This document shows, one piece after another, positions 1-14,000 of a DNA stretch of 47,988 bases. Below the pieces are notes generated by a model. It made no database searches. It saw nothing but the letters and a program-made list of their open reading frames with translations, and was not told where the DNA came from. The stretch is taken from the NCBI GenBank assembly GCA_023334545.1, contig JAADVB010000144.1:1-47988 (forward strand). The letters run 5' to 3'. This DNA comes from Salisapilia sapeloensis (lineage: Eukaryota > Oomycota > Peronosporomycetes > Peronosporales > Salisapiliaceae). The first letter of the stretch is position 1. Each line of letters starts with the position of its first letter. The position numbers and the translations under genes are program-made.

Positions 1-725
1 ACACCAAGCTAGGAATACAAAAACAAGTGATCGTTCATCTTCAAGTAAGCCATAGGGGAGCGATCTTCGAGAAGACTTCCAGACACGCCTGCTGCTCGAA
101 ATGCGCACATCTGAAAAAGCGCGCGAAACAGTCGCTTCACTTGGTGAGCTCTTCGCTTTACTTGCGCTAGTGAGCTCTTCGCTATTATATCGGAACAGGC
201 ACAGTCCAGTGGTGGACGAAATAGTTGAGTGGTATTTTCGACCCGCACTGTACCCGTCCCAGCAAAACAGCGAAAAGCTCAATGTTGCAAGTAAATCGAA
301 TGACACTTCAATCTGAAGGACTTCGGACGATCAACCACGATACGCTCGACATTGTTCCCACCAAGACATGACAGAGGAACGGCAAATACATGTGAATAGG
401 AATAGAAAGGCGGATAGCGATGTGAGAGTAGGACGAACGGCCAGAGACTTCTGCATTCAATCCTATTACAGTTCTTGCGTGTTCCTTCATATAAAGCCTA
501 ATATACCTTACAGAATATCCGGTTTTCCGCTGGACGAACGTGGTCCTAGAGCCTATACGAATTCACCTTCCTGCTCGACTCCAGTTAGACCCTACGCCTA
601 TTCAGGATACCACCAGATGGGATCCGCTGGCAGTGGTAACCTCGGAATCTTCTCGTGGTGGCAAATATATCCATATTACATTTCAAATCTAACCTTAAAT
701 TCAAAGTAAAATCCAAGCAACAAGC
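1..725. other. Left edge, no gene recognised
   Basis: About 725 bases precede the ornithine carbamoyltransferase start. Short open frames exist on both strands, the longest about 113 codons at 368-709 on the plus strand, but none has a recognisable domain, a clean ATG context or a plausible splice partner. The stretch probably holds the promoter of the next gene: the last 60 bases are A/T-rich with an ACATTTC element near 677-683, loosely like an oomycete initiator. It may also hold the end of a gene lying mostly outside the window. Confidence 0.5.
144..183. repeat. Short 14-bp direct repeat, 26-bp period
   Basis: GTGAGCTCTTCGCT occurs at 144-157 and again, identical, at 170-183. The flanks differ. 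It may be a small local duplication in non-coding DNA or part of an unrecognised regulatory repeat; two copies alone do not decide. Confidence 0.5.
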
Positions 726-1880
726 ATGGCCGTCTCTCGCTTCCTCTCGTTTGCCCGCCCGCATGCGCGATCGACGTTTACTACGCGCGCATTTTCGTCT
801 GCGAGTAGCAGCTTAGGCTCTCTACAAGGTCAGAACTTTTTGTCGACGGAGCAATTGAGCCCGGACGAGTTCAAAGGCCTCATCGCCCAGGCGCAAGCCT
901 ACAAAACTACGTACAAGGACCCGGTGCAAAAACTCACCGCGCCCAAGCCATTGATGGGAGAAGTGTGCTCTATGATCTTCCAGAAGCGTAGCACTCGCAC
1001 GCGGCTTTCGAGTGAAATTGGCATGCAAACTCTCGGTGGTCAAGCGCTGTTCCTTTCTTCGGACGACATTCAGTTGGGCGTGAATGAGTCAATGAAAGAC
1101 ACGGCGCTTGTGCTCTCTCGCATGAACAGTATCATCCTTGCTCGTGTGAATAAGCATTCTGACGTGAAAGAACTGTCGGAGCTAGCGACGGTGCCAGTGA
1201 TCAACGCACTATGTGACAAGTACCATCCATTGCAAGCGTTGGCGGATTATATGACCGTGAAAGAGCACTTTGGCTCGTTCGAAGGACTTACGATGGCGTG
1301 GGTAGGCGACGGAAATAACGTTTTGCATGATTATATGCTTGCGGCGCCGAAAGTTGGTACGGACATGAGCTAGCTTTATCGTAATTGCATCATACTTATT
1401 CATCTTTTCACGCCGGTAGGTGCGAATATCCAAATTGCTACGCCAAACGGATACAAACCGGATGAAGGAGTGTTGGCGGAAACGATGCGTCTCGCGAAGC
1501 AAGCTGGGACGTCCGTGGTCATGACGACGGACCCGATTGAAGCCGTGAAAGGTGCGAATGTGGTGGCTACGGACACGTGGGTGAGTATGGGCCAAGAGTC
1601 GGATGCTCAGCAGCGTATCGATGCTTTTGAAGGGTACCAAGTGACGAAGAAGATGCTGGAAGGAGCTGCGAACGATCACATCTTCCTCCACTGTCTTCCG
1701 CGCCACAAGGAGGAAGTAGATGATGAAGTATATTGATTCCATTTTATTTAGATTTAGGATTAGATAGACTAACGTATGCTCTAGGTCTTTTATTCGGACA
1801 AATCGCTCGTCTTTGACGAAGCAGAGAATCGTCTATGGACGGTCATGTCCGTGTACGCTGCTTTATTGGGTAAATTCTAG
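726..1880 (+). CDS. OTC: Ornithine carbamoyltransferase, mitochondrial
   Basis: Transfers the carbamoyl group of carbamoyl phosphate to ornithine, giving citrulline for arginine synthesis or the urea cycle. Three exons: 726-1356, 1420-1727, 1785-1880; introns of 63 nt (phase 1) and 57 nt (phase 0). The stop seen at 1371 lies in intron 1 and is not a lesion. The 344-residue product has the carbamoyl-phosphate motif STRTR at 89-93, an HPLQ motif at 167-170 and the ornithine-side HCLPRH motif at about 301-306, with the family's EEVDDEVF ending. The first ~35 residues are rich in Arg, Ser and Ala with no acid, as in a mitochondrial presequence. Length matches eukaryotic OTC (about 350). It appears catalytically intact. 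Confidence 0.96.
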
Positions 1881-2089
1881 GGAGAGAAAGGCCTGAAAGG
1901 AACCGAATGAAACGGCATCACATCTCATTTTAAAAAAGAGTTTCACCAAGTACTTGTTCATCATGTTAGCATGGGCGCATCCCATCCATCGACGGTCGTT
2001 TCATCCATAATTTTGATCAAAAGACCAGTCACGAATCTAGTGCGTAGGTTGCAACAGTCACATTAGACACTTGAAGAGTTGGTGACAGC

Positions 2090-5000
2090 ATGGCGGATGA
2101 TGCTCCTGCCAGTGATAAGCAGGAGGTAAATCCTCTTAAGTACATCGAGCAACGCGTTACGACGGCATTTGGTGGTGCTGGGAATGCCAAATTTGCAGCC
2201 AAATACGCGACAGAGAGCAACGAGTACGTTTCATACGATAGGACCTGTTCTCTTCATCTTTTGAACGCTTTAAATGTCACTGTAGGAACTGTCTAAAAGA
2301 GTTTATCGAGTTGGAAGATGTGATGATGCTTGTGTTTTCAGGAGATAATGTCGTGGCGTCGACCAAAATGCCATCGTCACTAGCGAAAGGGAAGACGATT
2401 AGTTTTACTAAAGTCCACAAGACACCGATAACGGCTAGTAACTTGCTTACCGACATGGTTGTGAATGAATTGACTGGGAATAATGTCGAGCATTTGGAAC
2501 GTGTCGTGGCCGAGCTATACCTTCCTCTCTTTTCCAATACGACGAATCAAGAAGGATGGGGAGAAGTTGCATCGAAGGAAGTGGTCGATAAATTCCATTC
2601 GTACATGGCAAATGTCAGTATCTTGAATGGTGCGACGAAAGGCGAGACGTGTTTACCACTTCCACCTGTGGATGGCAATGCTGCAAATTTAAGTAACAAG
2701 ATTTCGCTTTTAGAAGGATCGATCATTACGTGGACGAAACAGATTAAGAATGTGTTGAAGCAAGATCCGGAGGATTTATTAAAGCAAGGTATGCACCCGA
2801 CACCGGATAAAGAAATTGAGTTCTGGGTAACCAAAGCTGCGAATTTGAACTCGGTCTTTGACCAACTACAATCCAAAAAGGTTCGTAAGATCCTTACGGC
2901 ACTTGATCGATCCAAGAGTACATATTGTACGACGTTTGCTCGGTTATGTAAAGAAGTGTTTACTGCCCGTATTGAAGCGAATGATAATGTCAAGTACTTG
3001 CGGACGTTGGAAGAGTGGTTCATGCGTCTGAATAATGACGATGACTTCCCAGGGCTCACGGAGCTCTTTAAACCGATGCTACATATCATTCTTCTCATTT
3101 GGAAGAACTCGAAGCATTATAATACACCTGCTAGACTCGTTGTGCTCATTCGTGAAATATGCAATTCTCTTATAGAACAATCACGCAAGTACGTGAGTGG
3201 AGAGCTCATCTTCTCTCTTATTGAACAGGAAGAAGCTGGACAAGCAGTGGAACAACTCAAGACAACGTTGGAAGTCTGTAGTAACTTTAAAAGCACGTAC
3301 TTTGAATATAAGGCAACAGCAAATGCCGAGTGTCCGTCAAATCCATGGCGTATCCAAGGAAATGCTCTCTTTGCACGATTGGATTCGTTCTTAGAACGAT
3401 GCCATGACATTTTGGACTTGACACAGACGATCGTCCAGTTCAGCAAGTTGTCCAAGATTGAAGTTGGAGGTACGAAAGGCAAGTCACTTACAATGAGTGT
3501 CCAGCAGATCCACTCGGACTTTACTGACGCCGTGAACACGTTTAAAGTCGTGTCGAATGACATTATGGACGTCGGTGCTTCTCGATTTGATGATAACTTT
3601 TACGATTTTCGTTGTAAGATTAAAGAGCTTGAGCGTCGTCTGGGGTCTGTATTGACGCAAGGCTTTGACGATAGCTCGACCATCTTTGGTCGTTTCAAGC
3701 TCTTGGATTCGTTCGAAGGGCTACTTAACCGTCCGATCATTCAAGATGAACTGGAGAAGAAGCACGTTGCTCTCGTCCAAAGCTATGGACAAGACCTCAA
3801 GGTTGTGCAAGAGCTCTTTCTGCATAGTCGAGACGCACCTCCGATCAGTTGGAACCTCCCGCCTGTGGCTGGTGCACTGATGTGGTGTCGAGGCTTGATG
3901 GAACGCATTGAGCATCCGATGAAGAAGCTGAAAGAGTTGAATCAGAACGTGATGGAACGAGAGGAAGCGAAAGAAGTGTATAAAGTGTATACGACGATCA
4001 TAGCGTCGTTGCAAGAGTATGAGAATCAAAAGGTAGAAGAGTGGAGTCGAGATGTCGAGTCATCTTCCCAAGCGAAACTCAAGTTACCATTGCTCATTCG
4101 CAACAGTCAAACGAAAACGTTACGCTTAAATTTCGATCCGGCACTAGAAAAGTTGCTTCGAGAGATCAAGTACTTGCGTTTGATGAATATTGATATTCCA
4201 TTAACAGCGTTACAGATTTCAGAGAAAGAAGAGCTCTTCCGTCAGTATCGAAGTGACTTGGCATACATCGTCGGACCATACAATACGATGATTGAAGGCC
4301 TGCATCCGCTTGAAGAACCGCTTGTTCGTCGTCATATCAACGCAATTGATGCATGCGTCGGACGTGGCATTAATGACCTCAATTGGAATAGCTCTGGCAT
4401 CGAAACATTTATTGATGAGTGTCGTAAGGCAGTGGAGAATGCGAGTGAAATCGTGAGCAACTTGCAGGAGAATCTGAGCACGATCCAAGAGACGTTGAGC
4501 GCGTGGAATCACCCGCTGTTGGAACGACAGTCCAAGCCAGTCGCAGTGAATGAGCAAGAGCGACAGCATAAGAGCTATATTGTTCAACGCACTTTGAAAG
4601 TACGAGAAGGCGCGACGGAGATCCATCGTCGACTCAAGCAATCTCATACGAGCATCACTGGTGTCAATAGTGCCCAATGGAAGGGATACGTGGACTATGT
4701 GAATAACATTGTGGTATCTGGCCTCGCGCAAGCCATCAATGTCTCCCTCGAGTACCTTGCCAAACAGTTGGATCCACATGTAGGAGGCGGACACTCTGGC
4801 GAACGTGCCGCTGGTTCGAAAGGAGATCGTCTACCGATGCTTGAGATTAAGTTGGATTTAGTCGGCAAACGCGTGCAATTCAATCCGCACGTTGGTGAGA
4901 ATAACGGCAAAGGGCTGCGTGACATTGTCCAGCATTGGATCAACTCATTCTTTAGCATCGCAACGGTCGTCAAGCGCCTTGATTCGGACGAAGGTGGTAG

Positions 5001-8000
5001 TTACTTGCGAGAAATGCAGGCAGATATGGGCGTTTGTATGAACCTCGCGGTCATCAGTGACCATTTGCATGTGAACGAGAGTATGTTAGAAGAGTTCAAA
5101 TCACGATATGATAGCTATGCGTACTTGTGGGAGTCAGATATGACGACTGCATTTCAAGAGTTTCTTGAAAGTGCCAAGTATAAGACGGAGAACGAGACGG
5201 ACATGTTAGATTTGGACAAGTTCAATGCTGAAATGACCAAGTACGAACACATCGCTAGTGAAATCGATAATCTAGTCACACCTACGGACATTGGATGGCT
5301 GCGTGTCAACTCTCAGCCGATTAAAACGGCGATGCAGTCATGGGTTGGCAAGTGGATTTATCAGTACACTTTGTACCTTCATGAACACGTCGTGACGAAA
5401 CTACGTGACTTGCATGAGTTCATGGATACCGTGACGACAGGTCTAGATGAAGAGGTACATGAGAAGAATAAGGAAGCACTGATGCGTGTGATGACGCACA
5501 TACGTGACGTTCGGAAGAAGATGGAGTCTACGAATGAAGTCTTTGATCCGTTGCGAGAAACTGTTCATTTGCTTCGTAACCACGGCGTTAATGTCGAAGA
5601 CACCAAGGTCGCAGACAACTCTGTGCAAGATTACTTGGAGACAGCTCCGATGCAGTGGGAAGGTATAGTAAATAAAACGTTTAAAAAGAAGGAAGAGATC
5701 ATGCCACTCCAAATGTCTGAGGTCGAGTCGATTAAAGAGGATCTAGAGTCCTTCTACCTGGATATGCGCAAGTTTCGTAACGAGTTCCGATCGAACGCAC
5801 CGTTTGGTTTCCAAGGATCACCGGAAGAAGCGTATCATCAGATTGATGAATTTTCATCTGCTTTGAATGCAAAGATCGCTCAAGCGAAACAATTCAATGA
5901 GTTGGAAGAACTGTTTGAGCTACAAGTATCCAAGTATCAAGAGACGACGGATACGTTGTACGAGTTACAGCAAGTGAAGAAATGTTGGGATCTAAAAGAC
6001 CTTGTGCTTGGTACGTTTGAAGACTGGAAGTCAACACTCTGGACGAACATCCAGACGGATACGTTGGAGACACATGCACGTGCGTTTATGAAACAGCTCA
6101 AAATGGAAGCGAATGAGAATCAGATTATTAAACAATGGCAAGTGTATAAGGACATTGAACAGTTGGTGAAGAACATGTCGACGGTGTTGCCATTGATTAA
6201 CGACTTGCATTCTGAAGCGATGCAAGATCGACATTGGCGTGCTCTTTCGAACATTTGTAAAGTCAAAGCGATTGATCCGAAGGATCCCAAGTTCTCTTTT
6301 GCCGACTTGCTCAAGTTAAATCTACATTTGCATGTGGATGATGTCGGAGAGATCATCGAAACTGCGAATAAAGAGCAGAAGATTGAAAAGAAATTGACGA
6401 TGATTGAAGAGCTATGGCAGCGACTGACCCTAGAGTACGTTCCACATAAAGATTCTGGTACTTATGTGGTGAAACCTTCGGAAGAAGTGGTTGAGTCATT
6501 AGAAAACAATCAATTGGAGCTACAGACGATGATCGGGATGGGTAAGTTTGTCGAGTTCTTTAAAGACCGAGTCTTGGCGTCACAAAAGTCACTTGGACAT
6601 GTGGAAGAAGTATTGAAAGAGTGGGTATCTGTGTCTAAGCAATGGGCTTCATTAGAAAGTATCTTTCTCAGTTCTCCTGATATTCGGAATCAATTGCCGG
6701 ATGACACACGGACGTTCGAAACGATTGACTCAAACTTTAAAGATTTGATGAAGAATGCTATCCTAGAACCGAATGTCGTTTTATCCTGTTCCGTCGATAG
6801 TCGATTGGAAGCACTCAAGGAGATGACAGCGAACTTGGAAAAGTGTCAAAAGTCATTGAACGAGTATTTGGACAAGAAGAAGAAGATCTTCCCTCGCTTC
6901 TACTTCGTCTCGAACGTTGCTCTATTAGAGATTCTATCGAATGGTAATAATCCGAAGAAGATCATGCCGTTCTTAGGAGATTGCTATGACTCTCTCTGCA
7001 ATCTTATCTTTGAAGACGACTCTCCGAATACTGCCCATACGATGGTTGCAAAAGATAAAGAAACCGTGCGTCTACCAAAGATATTTGTTATGAGCGGAGC
7101 CGTGGAAAGTTGGCTGAACGATTTGACTGAGGCCATGCGCTATTGCATTCGAAAGGAGATGCATGACTCGATTGAGACGGCTGCGAATTGGGACGTCGAG
7201 AAACCTCGGCATCAGTGGCTCTTCGACTACCCTGCTCAAGTCGTTTTAAACGCAACGCAGATCTATTGGACGGAAGAGACCGAGTTGGCGTTGGAAGAGT
7301 TTGAAAATGGGCAGGAAGATGCTGTGAAGAGGTACCTTGGCGTATGCAACCAACGATTGGAGCATTTGATCAATCTCGTATTAGGTAGTTTGACAAACGC
7401 CGATCGATGTAAAATCATTGCACTCATTACTCTGGATGTGCATTCACGAGATGTTGTCAAGAAGTTGGTTGATGAAAAGGTAGAAGGACCACTAAGTTTC
7501 CTGTGGCAACAACAGCTCCGATTCATTTGGCGCCCTGAGAACTGGGACGTTGACATTCGAATCACAGACTTCCGATCCAAGTACTCGTATGAATGGATTG
7601 GAAATACTGGTCGTCTAGTGATCACTCCGTTAACGGACAGGTGCTATATCACGCTTACGATGGCTCTTCGACTCTTCCTCGGTGGAGCACCCGCTGGTCC
7701 GGCTGGTACAGGAAAGACGGAGACAACGAAAGACCTGGCACGTGCCATGGCGCTATGCTGCTATGTGTTCAATTGCTCCGATCAGATGAACTATCAGACC
7801 ATGGCAGATATCTTCCGAGGTCTATGTCAAACGGGTACTTGGGGCTGCTTTGATGAGTTCAATCGCATCAACATCGAAGTGTTGAGTGTCGTCGCGACAC
7901 AGGTGAAGACGATTCTAGATGCAGTTGTACTTAATGCCGTACCGGCGAATCGTGAGCCAGAGTATCAATCAATTCCAGCCGGAACGCCACCTGTCGTCGT

Positions 8001-11000
8001 CGGAGAGTTTGAGTTCATGGGCACATCGGATCGTATTACATTGATCCCGACGTGTGGTTTCTTCATTACGATGAACCCCGGATACGCCGGTCGAACGGAA
8101 CTTCCAGAGAATTTAAAAGTGCTTTTCCGATCTTGCGCGATGATTCGTCCGGATCTGCGTCCGATTTGTGAGAACATGCTCATGTCGGAAGGTTTCCAGC
8201 AAGCACGGACACTTGCCATTAAGTTCGTAACCTTATATCAGCTCAGTGGTGAGCTTCTGTCGAAGCAGTTCCATTATGACTGGGGTCTCCGAGCCGTGAA
8301 ATCCGTACTTCGAGTCGCAGGTATCTTGAAACGAGCGGAGCCTGACGTGGAGGAAGACAAGGTGCTGATGCGTGCTCTGCGTGACTTTAATACGCCTAAG
8401 ATTCCACAGCATGATACGCCGATCTTCCTACGTTTAATCAACGACTTGTTCATCGGTGTCGAAGTCGCACCGAAAGTGAATTTAGATTTACGAGAGAAAA
8501 CAGTTCAAGTGTGTAAAGAGAATAACTTGCAGCACGATGACTCATTCGTGCTCAAAGTGTGTCAGCTACAAGAGTTGATGGATGTCCGTCACTCTGTCAT
8601 GCTACTTGGTCCTGCTGGATGTGGCAAAACGACGACGTGGCAGGCGTTGGCCAAGTGCTGGAACTTGGGCCATGAAAAGAAAGTCTGCGTGTATGAAACG
8701 TTGAATCCGAAGGCAGTGACGTCGGATGAGTTGTACGGGTACATGACGTTATCCAAGGACTGGAAAGATGGCGTTCTGTCGATCATCATGCGTGGTATGT
8801 CGAAAAATTATTCGGAGCAAGGGTTCTACGAGTCTCAGTTTTACAAGTGGTCGATTTTGGATGGTGACATTGATGCCGTGTGGATTGAAAGTATGAATAC
8901 CGTGATGGATGATAATAAAGTCCTGACACTTGTGTCGAATGAACGAATTCCATTAAGTGATGCCATGCGTATGGTCTTTGAGATCAATTCGCTCAAGAAT
9001 GCGACACCTGCGACTGTATCTCGTGCCGGTATCCTGTTCATTAATGAGTTTGACATTGGATGGAGACCTTTCGTCGAGTCATGGATTGCTAAGCGAGAAG
9101 ATGAGATCGAACGAACATACTTGCCTGGACTCTTTGACAAGTACATTGATACGACGGCAGATCTTATGCGCAAGGGGTACAAGCAAGTGGCTCCAGTTCG
9201 GTTGATCAACCAAGCATCGACGATTTGCTACCTGTTGGAAGGGTTGTTTGCGACGATTCCGACGGAAAAGAAGAATCCAGAAGTGATCGAATCTCTCTTT
9301 GTCTTCTGTGCTACTTGGGCTTTCGGAGGTCCATTGATCTCGGACAAGAGTGTCGATTATCGTAAAAACTTTCACGAGTTATGGGTATCAACATTTACGA
9401 ACATCAAGTATCCAAAGGAAGGTCTTTGTTTTGACTATTTCTATAACCTCGAATCAGGTGAATTTGAAAGTTGGAATCAAAAGGTTCCGTCGTACGTGCC
9501 ATCAGCGATTGGAAATGGACCAGGTGAAACACCATTCGGATCGATTGTCATTAGCACCAATGATACAGTGCGTATGAGGTATCTAGTTGAAACGCTTGTG
9601 TCGAGACAACGACCGGCGCTACTGGTCGGTGGAAGTGGAACAGGAAAAACGACTATCCTTAAGAACTTTTTACGAGATCTGGATGAAGACATGCTGTTTT
9701 CTACGATCAACATGAACTACTATACGGACTCGTACAAGCTTCAGCAGCAGCTCGAGTCAGTGATTGACAAGCGATCAGGTCGCATGTTTGGACCACCAGC
9801 GACGAAGAAATTGATCTACTTTATTGATGATTTAAACCTTCCGTACATTGAGGAGTACGGGACACAAAACGCTTTAGCTTTGCTCCGTCAGCACATGGAC
9901 TACAGGACCTTGTTTGATCGTACGGACTTGGGTTTCCGAAAAGAGATTGTGGATGTTCAGTACCTTTCTGCGATGAATCCTACTGCTGGTTCCTTTATCA
10001 TTGACGAACGACTGCAAAGGCATTATGCGTTGTTCGCGTGTCTGATGCCAGGTGTAGAAGACTTGCGGACGATCTACGGTTCTCTCGTCAAAGGTCATCT
10101 TGAGAATAGCGGCTTTAACGCGACGATCAGTGCAAGCTACGAGTCCTTCGTCAACGCGTCGATCATGCTGCATGAAGAAATGGTAACCAAGTTCCTCCCG
10201 AGTGCTACAAAGTTCGTGTACAACTGGAACATGCGCGAGCTTTCGAACATTTTCCAAGGCTTTACACGAGCAAAAGGATCCTTCTTCCCATCAGTGCTTA
10301 GCACTGCTCGTCTTCTAGTACATGAATGCACTCGTGTGTTTTCAGATCGACTCGTGACAGAAGAGGATATTGCCAAGTTCCATGAACGTATCAAAGAGAT
10401 TTTCAAAAAAGCACTTCCAGAGGTAGATCAACCATCCCTGTTTGACGAAAAGCCTCCGAATGATGAAGCTGGTGTGTCTGTTAATATCTTCACGACCTTT
10501 GCGACACAAGTAGCGGGTGTCGATAGTGCCTACTTACCTGTCCCAAGTATGCTCAAACTGCACAAGGTGCTTGTGGAACAATTAGATGACTATAACACCA
10601 AGTACTCGATGATGAATCTCGAGCTCTTTGACAATGCTATGGAGCACGTCACACGTATCTGTCGAATCATCGGTAATCCAGGTGGGAATGCCATGCTCAT
10701 CGGTGTAGGTGGTAGTGGTAAACAGTCTCTATCTCGCTTAGCTGCCCACATCTGTGGCTTTGACGTCCGTCAACTTGCTATCACATCCAACTTCCGCATC
10801 GAAGACTTGAAAGAGAACTTGGCAGAAATGTTTAAGATTGCAGGTATCCAAGGCGTTCCTCTCGTGTTCCTGATCACGGATTCCCAGATCGTAAATGAAC
10901 GCTTCTTGGTTTATATCAACGATATGCTATCGTCTGGATGGATCCCCGACTTGTTCCCGAAAGAAGACATTGATGCACTCTTAGGCTCGTTGCGTGGAGA

Positions 11001-14000
11001 AGCCAAGGCGAACGGTGTGCCTGATGCGCCAGATGCGTTAATGGACTTTTTGCTCCTACGCATTCGTCAGAACTTCCGTATCGTCATGTGCTTCTCACCT
11101 GTGGGATCGGTCTTCCGTGTACGTGCTCGAAGGTTCCCAGGTCTTGTCAATTGTACTGTCATTGATTGGTTCCATCCATGGCCAAAGGAGGCACTTGTAC
11201 GTGTCGCCTCGAGCTTTATTGAAAAGATGGAGGACGTAGGCGATGCACCTTTGCAACAAAGTTTGGCGATGCATATGGCTGATGTTCACATCTCAGTGAC
11301 GGAGATGAGTAAAAAATACTTTGAAACCCAACGCCGGTACAATTACGTGACGCCCAAGAGTTTCTTGGAGCTCATTAGTTTCTACGAAGTCTTGTTAAAA
11401 CATAAGAAAGAGGACATTCAGCGTCAGATCAATCGTCTCGACGACGGACTGTCGACCTTACGAAAGACATCGGCGGACGTCGCTGAGTTACAAGTCGATT
11501 TGAAACATACTATGGCCAAGGTAGCAGAGAAGCAGGCTTCCACGGATGTGTTGCTGGAGCAGATTGGTCGAGAGAAAGCCGCAGCACAGATCCAGGAAGA
11601 AAATGCGAATGAAGAAAAGGTAAAGGCAGAGGCGGCGAGTGATGCAGCTGCGAAGCTTGCGGCGGAAGCAGAGACGGAACTGAGTGCTGCGAAACCTGCA
11701 ATGGATGCCGCTGCTGCTGCTGTCGATTGTCTATCCAAGGCAGCTATTACGGAATTAAAGAGTTTACCGAAGCCTCCTGCAGGTGTAGATAACGTAACGA
11801 AAGCATGTTTAATTCTAGTCGAGAAAGAGTATAAGAACCACAAGTGGGATCGAGCGAAGAAGATGATGAATAATGCAGGTGCGTTCTTAGAAGCGCTGAA
11901 AGTGTTTAAAGGAGAAGATATTCCGGAAGCAGATATTGCACGTATCGAACCGTTGATAGCTGATCCGGAATTCACGGCGGAGAAGATGACGTCAAAGAGT
12001 TTTGCTGCAGCAAACCTTTGTTCATGGGTCGTGAACATCTATACGTTCAATCGTATCTATGTACGTGTGAAGCCACTGATGGATGCACTCGAAGCGTCTA
12101 AGCAAAGCAAGGCAGAAGCCGAGGAGCAACTAGCTAAGGTCATGGCACAAGTGGCAGAAGTCCAGAAACGACTGCAAGCGTTGGCTGATACGCTTCAGGA
12201 AGCGACGGAGGAGAAGCTCAAGGTGGAAGAGATGAAGGAAGCTTGTGAGAATCGATTGATGCTAGCTGGAAAGCTTGTGAATGGTCTTGCGAGTGAAAAT
12301 GAACGATGGGGTGTTGAAATTGAACAATTGAAAAACTCTGGTGTCATGGTCGTTGGCAACTCACTTCTCGCAGCAGCGTTCGTTTCGTACATTGGTGCGT
12401 TCGACCAGTCTGTGCGAAAGGAGTTGTGGCAAGAAACGTGGTATCCGGACTTAGTTGCGAAGAATATTCCTATCACGGAAGGCATTGATCCGTTAACCAT
12501 GTTGACGAGTGAAGGGAAGAATGCCAAGATGATGAGTGAAGGCTTACCGGCCGATCGAATTTCGATTGAGAACGGAGCGATTATTACGAGTTGTAAGCGC
12601 TGGCCTTTGGTCATTGATCCACAGCTGCAAGGCATCAAGTGGCTTCGTGAGAAGGAGAAAGATCGTGGCCTTGTCGTGATGCAGTTGAATCAAAAAGACT
12701 GGTTGCGGAAGATGGAGTCGGCGATTGTGAATGGCACAGTTATCATCATTGAGAACTTGAATGAAGACATTGATGCGACACTCGACCCTGTGCTTGGTCG
12801 CGCAGTCTACAAGAAAGGATCCAACTTGTTCCTAAAACTTGCTGGTGAAGAAGTGCAGTATGATCCTAACTTTTTCATGTACTTACAGACCAAGTTATCG
12901 AATCCGCATTATAAGCCAGAAATAGCTGCGCAATGTACGCTGATTAACTTTATTGCGACAGAGAGTGGTTTGGAAGATCAGTTGCTTGAGAAAGTAGTAA
13001 AGAAGGAGCAGCCAGAGCTAGAGCAACAGAAGCAAGATCTTGTTTTAGCGTTCCAAAAGTTTAAGATTGATCTCGTTGAACTTGAAGACCAGTTGCTCGA
13101 ACGTCTTGCAAATGCACCGGATGACATTCTTAGTGATGTACCGCTGATTGAGAGTCTAGAGGAGACGAAGAAGAAGGCGACGGACATTTCGATTTCAGTG
13201 AAGAAGAATCAAGAGACGGAGATTATTATTAATAACACAAGAGAGCTATATCGACCTGTAGCAGCAGAAGGAGCGATGCTTTACTTTTTACTCACGACAC
13301 TCAGTGCTATTGATCACATGTATCGCTACAGTCTCGACTCGTTCATCACGTTCTTCTACAATGCCATCGACCGAGCTGTCGTAAGTGACGTACAAGCTGA
13401 GCGTATGCTCAACCTTCGCGAGTCACTTCGAATCACGATCTACACGTGGGTTTCTCGTGGTCTCTTCGAAGCACATAAGCTCATCTTCTTAGCTCAGCTC
13501 ACGTTTAATCTCATGAGACGAGGGATCTTGGGTGACGATTATCGTGTACAGGAAAGCTACATGCAGTTCCTCTTGCGTGGTCCGAGCAAGACACCGACGG
13601 GGGAGTTGGAAGCGAATCCGATCGAATGGCTACCGAACGCTCAATGGGTAGCTATCAACGGTCTCGCTGCCTTGGAAGAATTCCAACGCATGCCACAGGA
13701 CATCAAGGAAGCGTCTTCACGCTTCCGAGAATGGTACAATCATCCGATGCCGGAAGCGGAGAAGTTGCCGTTGGATTGGGCGGCATTGGATCGAACACCA
13801 TTCTTAAAGATGCTCGTCGTTCGCTGCATGCGTCCAGATCGTATGACTGTGACCGTGAAAGAGTTTATTCGTCAAGTTCTACCGAATGGAAGCAACTACT
13901 GCGACTGTGACTCAGCGTTGAACTCGATTCAGGTGATGGATAGCTCGTACTTGGACTCGACACCAACGACGCCACTCTACTTTATCCTCTCTCCTGGTGC

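Noticed and set aside
368-709. 113-codon plus-strand frame before OTC
   Set aside because: No recognisable domain. The length is compatible with chance, and it runs into the probable OTC promoter.
1357-1419. Apparent premature stop in OTC
   Set aside because: The stop lies in a 63-nt GT-AG intron. Splicing restores the conserved frame, so the gene is not a pseudogene.
11424-12038. 204-codon open frame on the minus strand
   Set aside because: It is antisense to the dynein stalk. Its Ala/Ser-rich composition mirrors the coiled-coil codons on the other strand.
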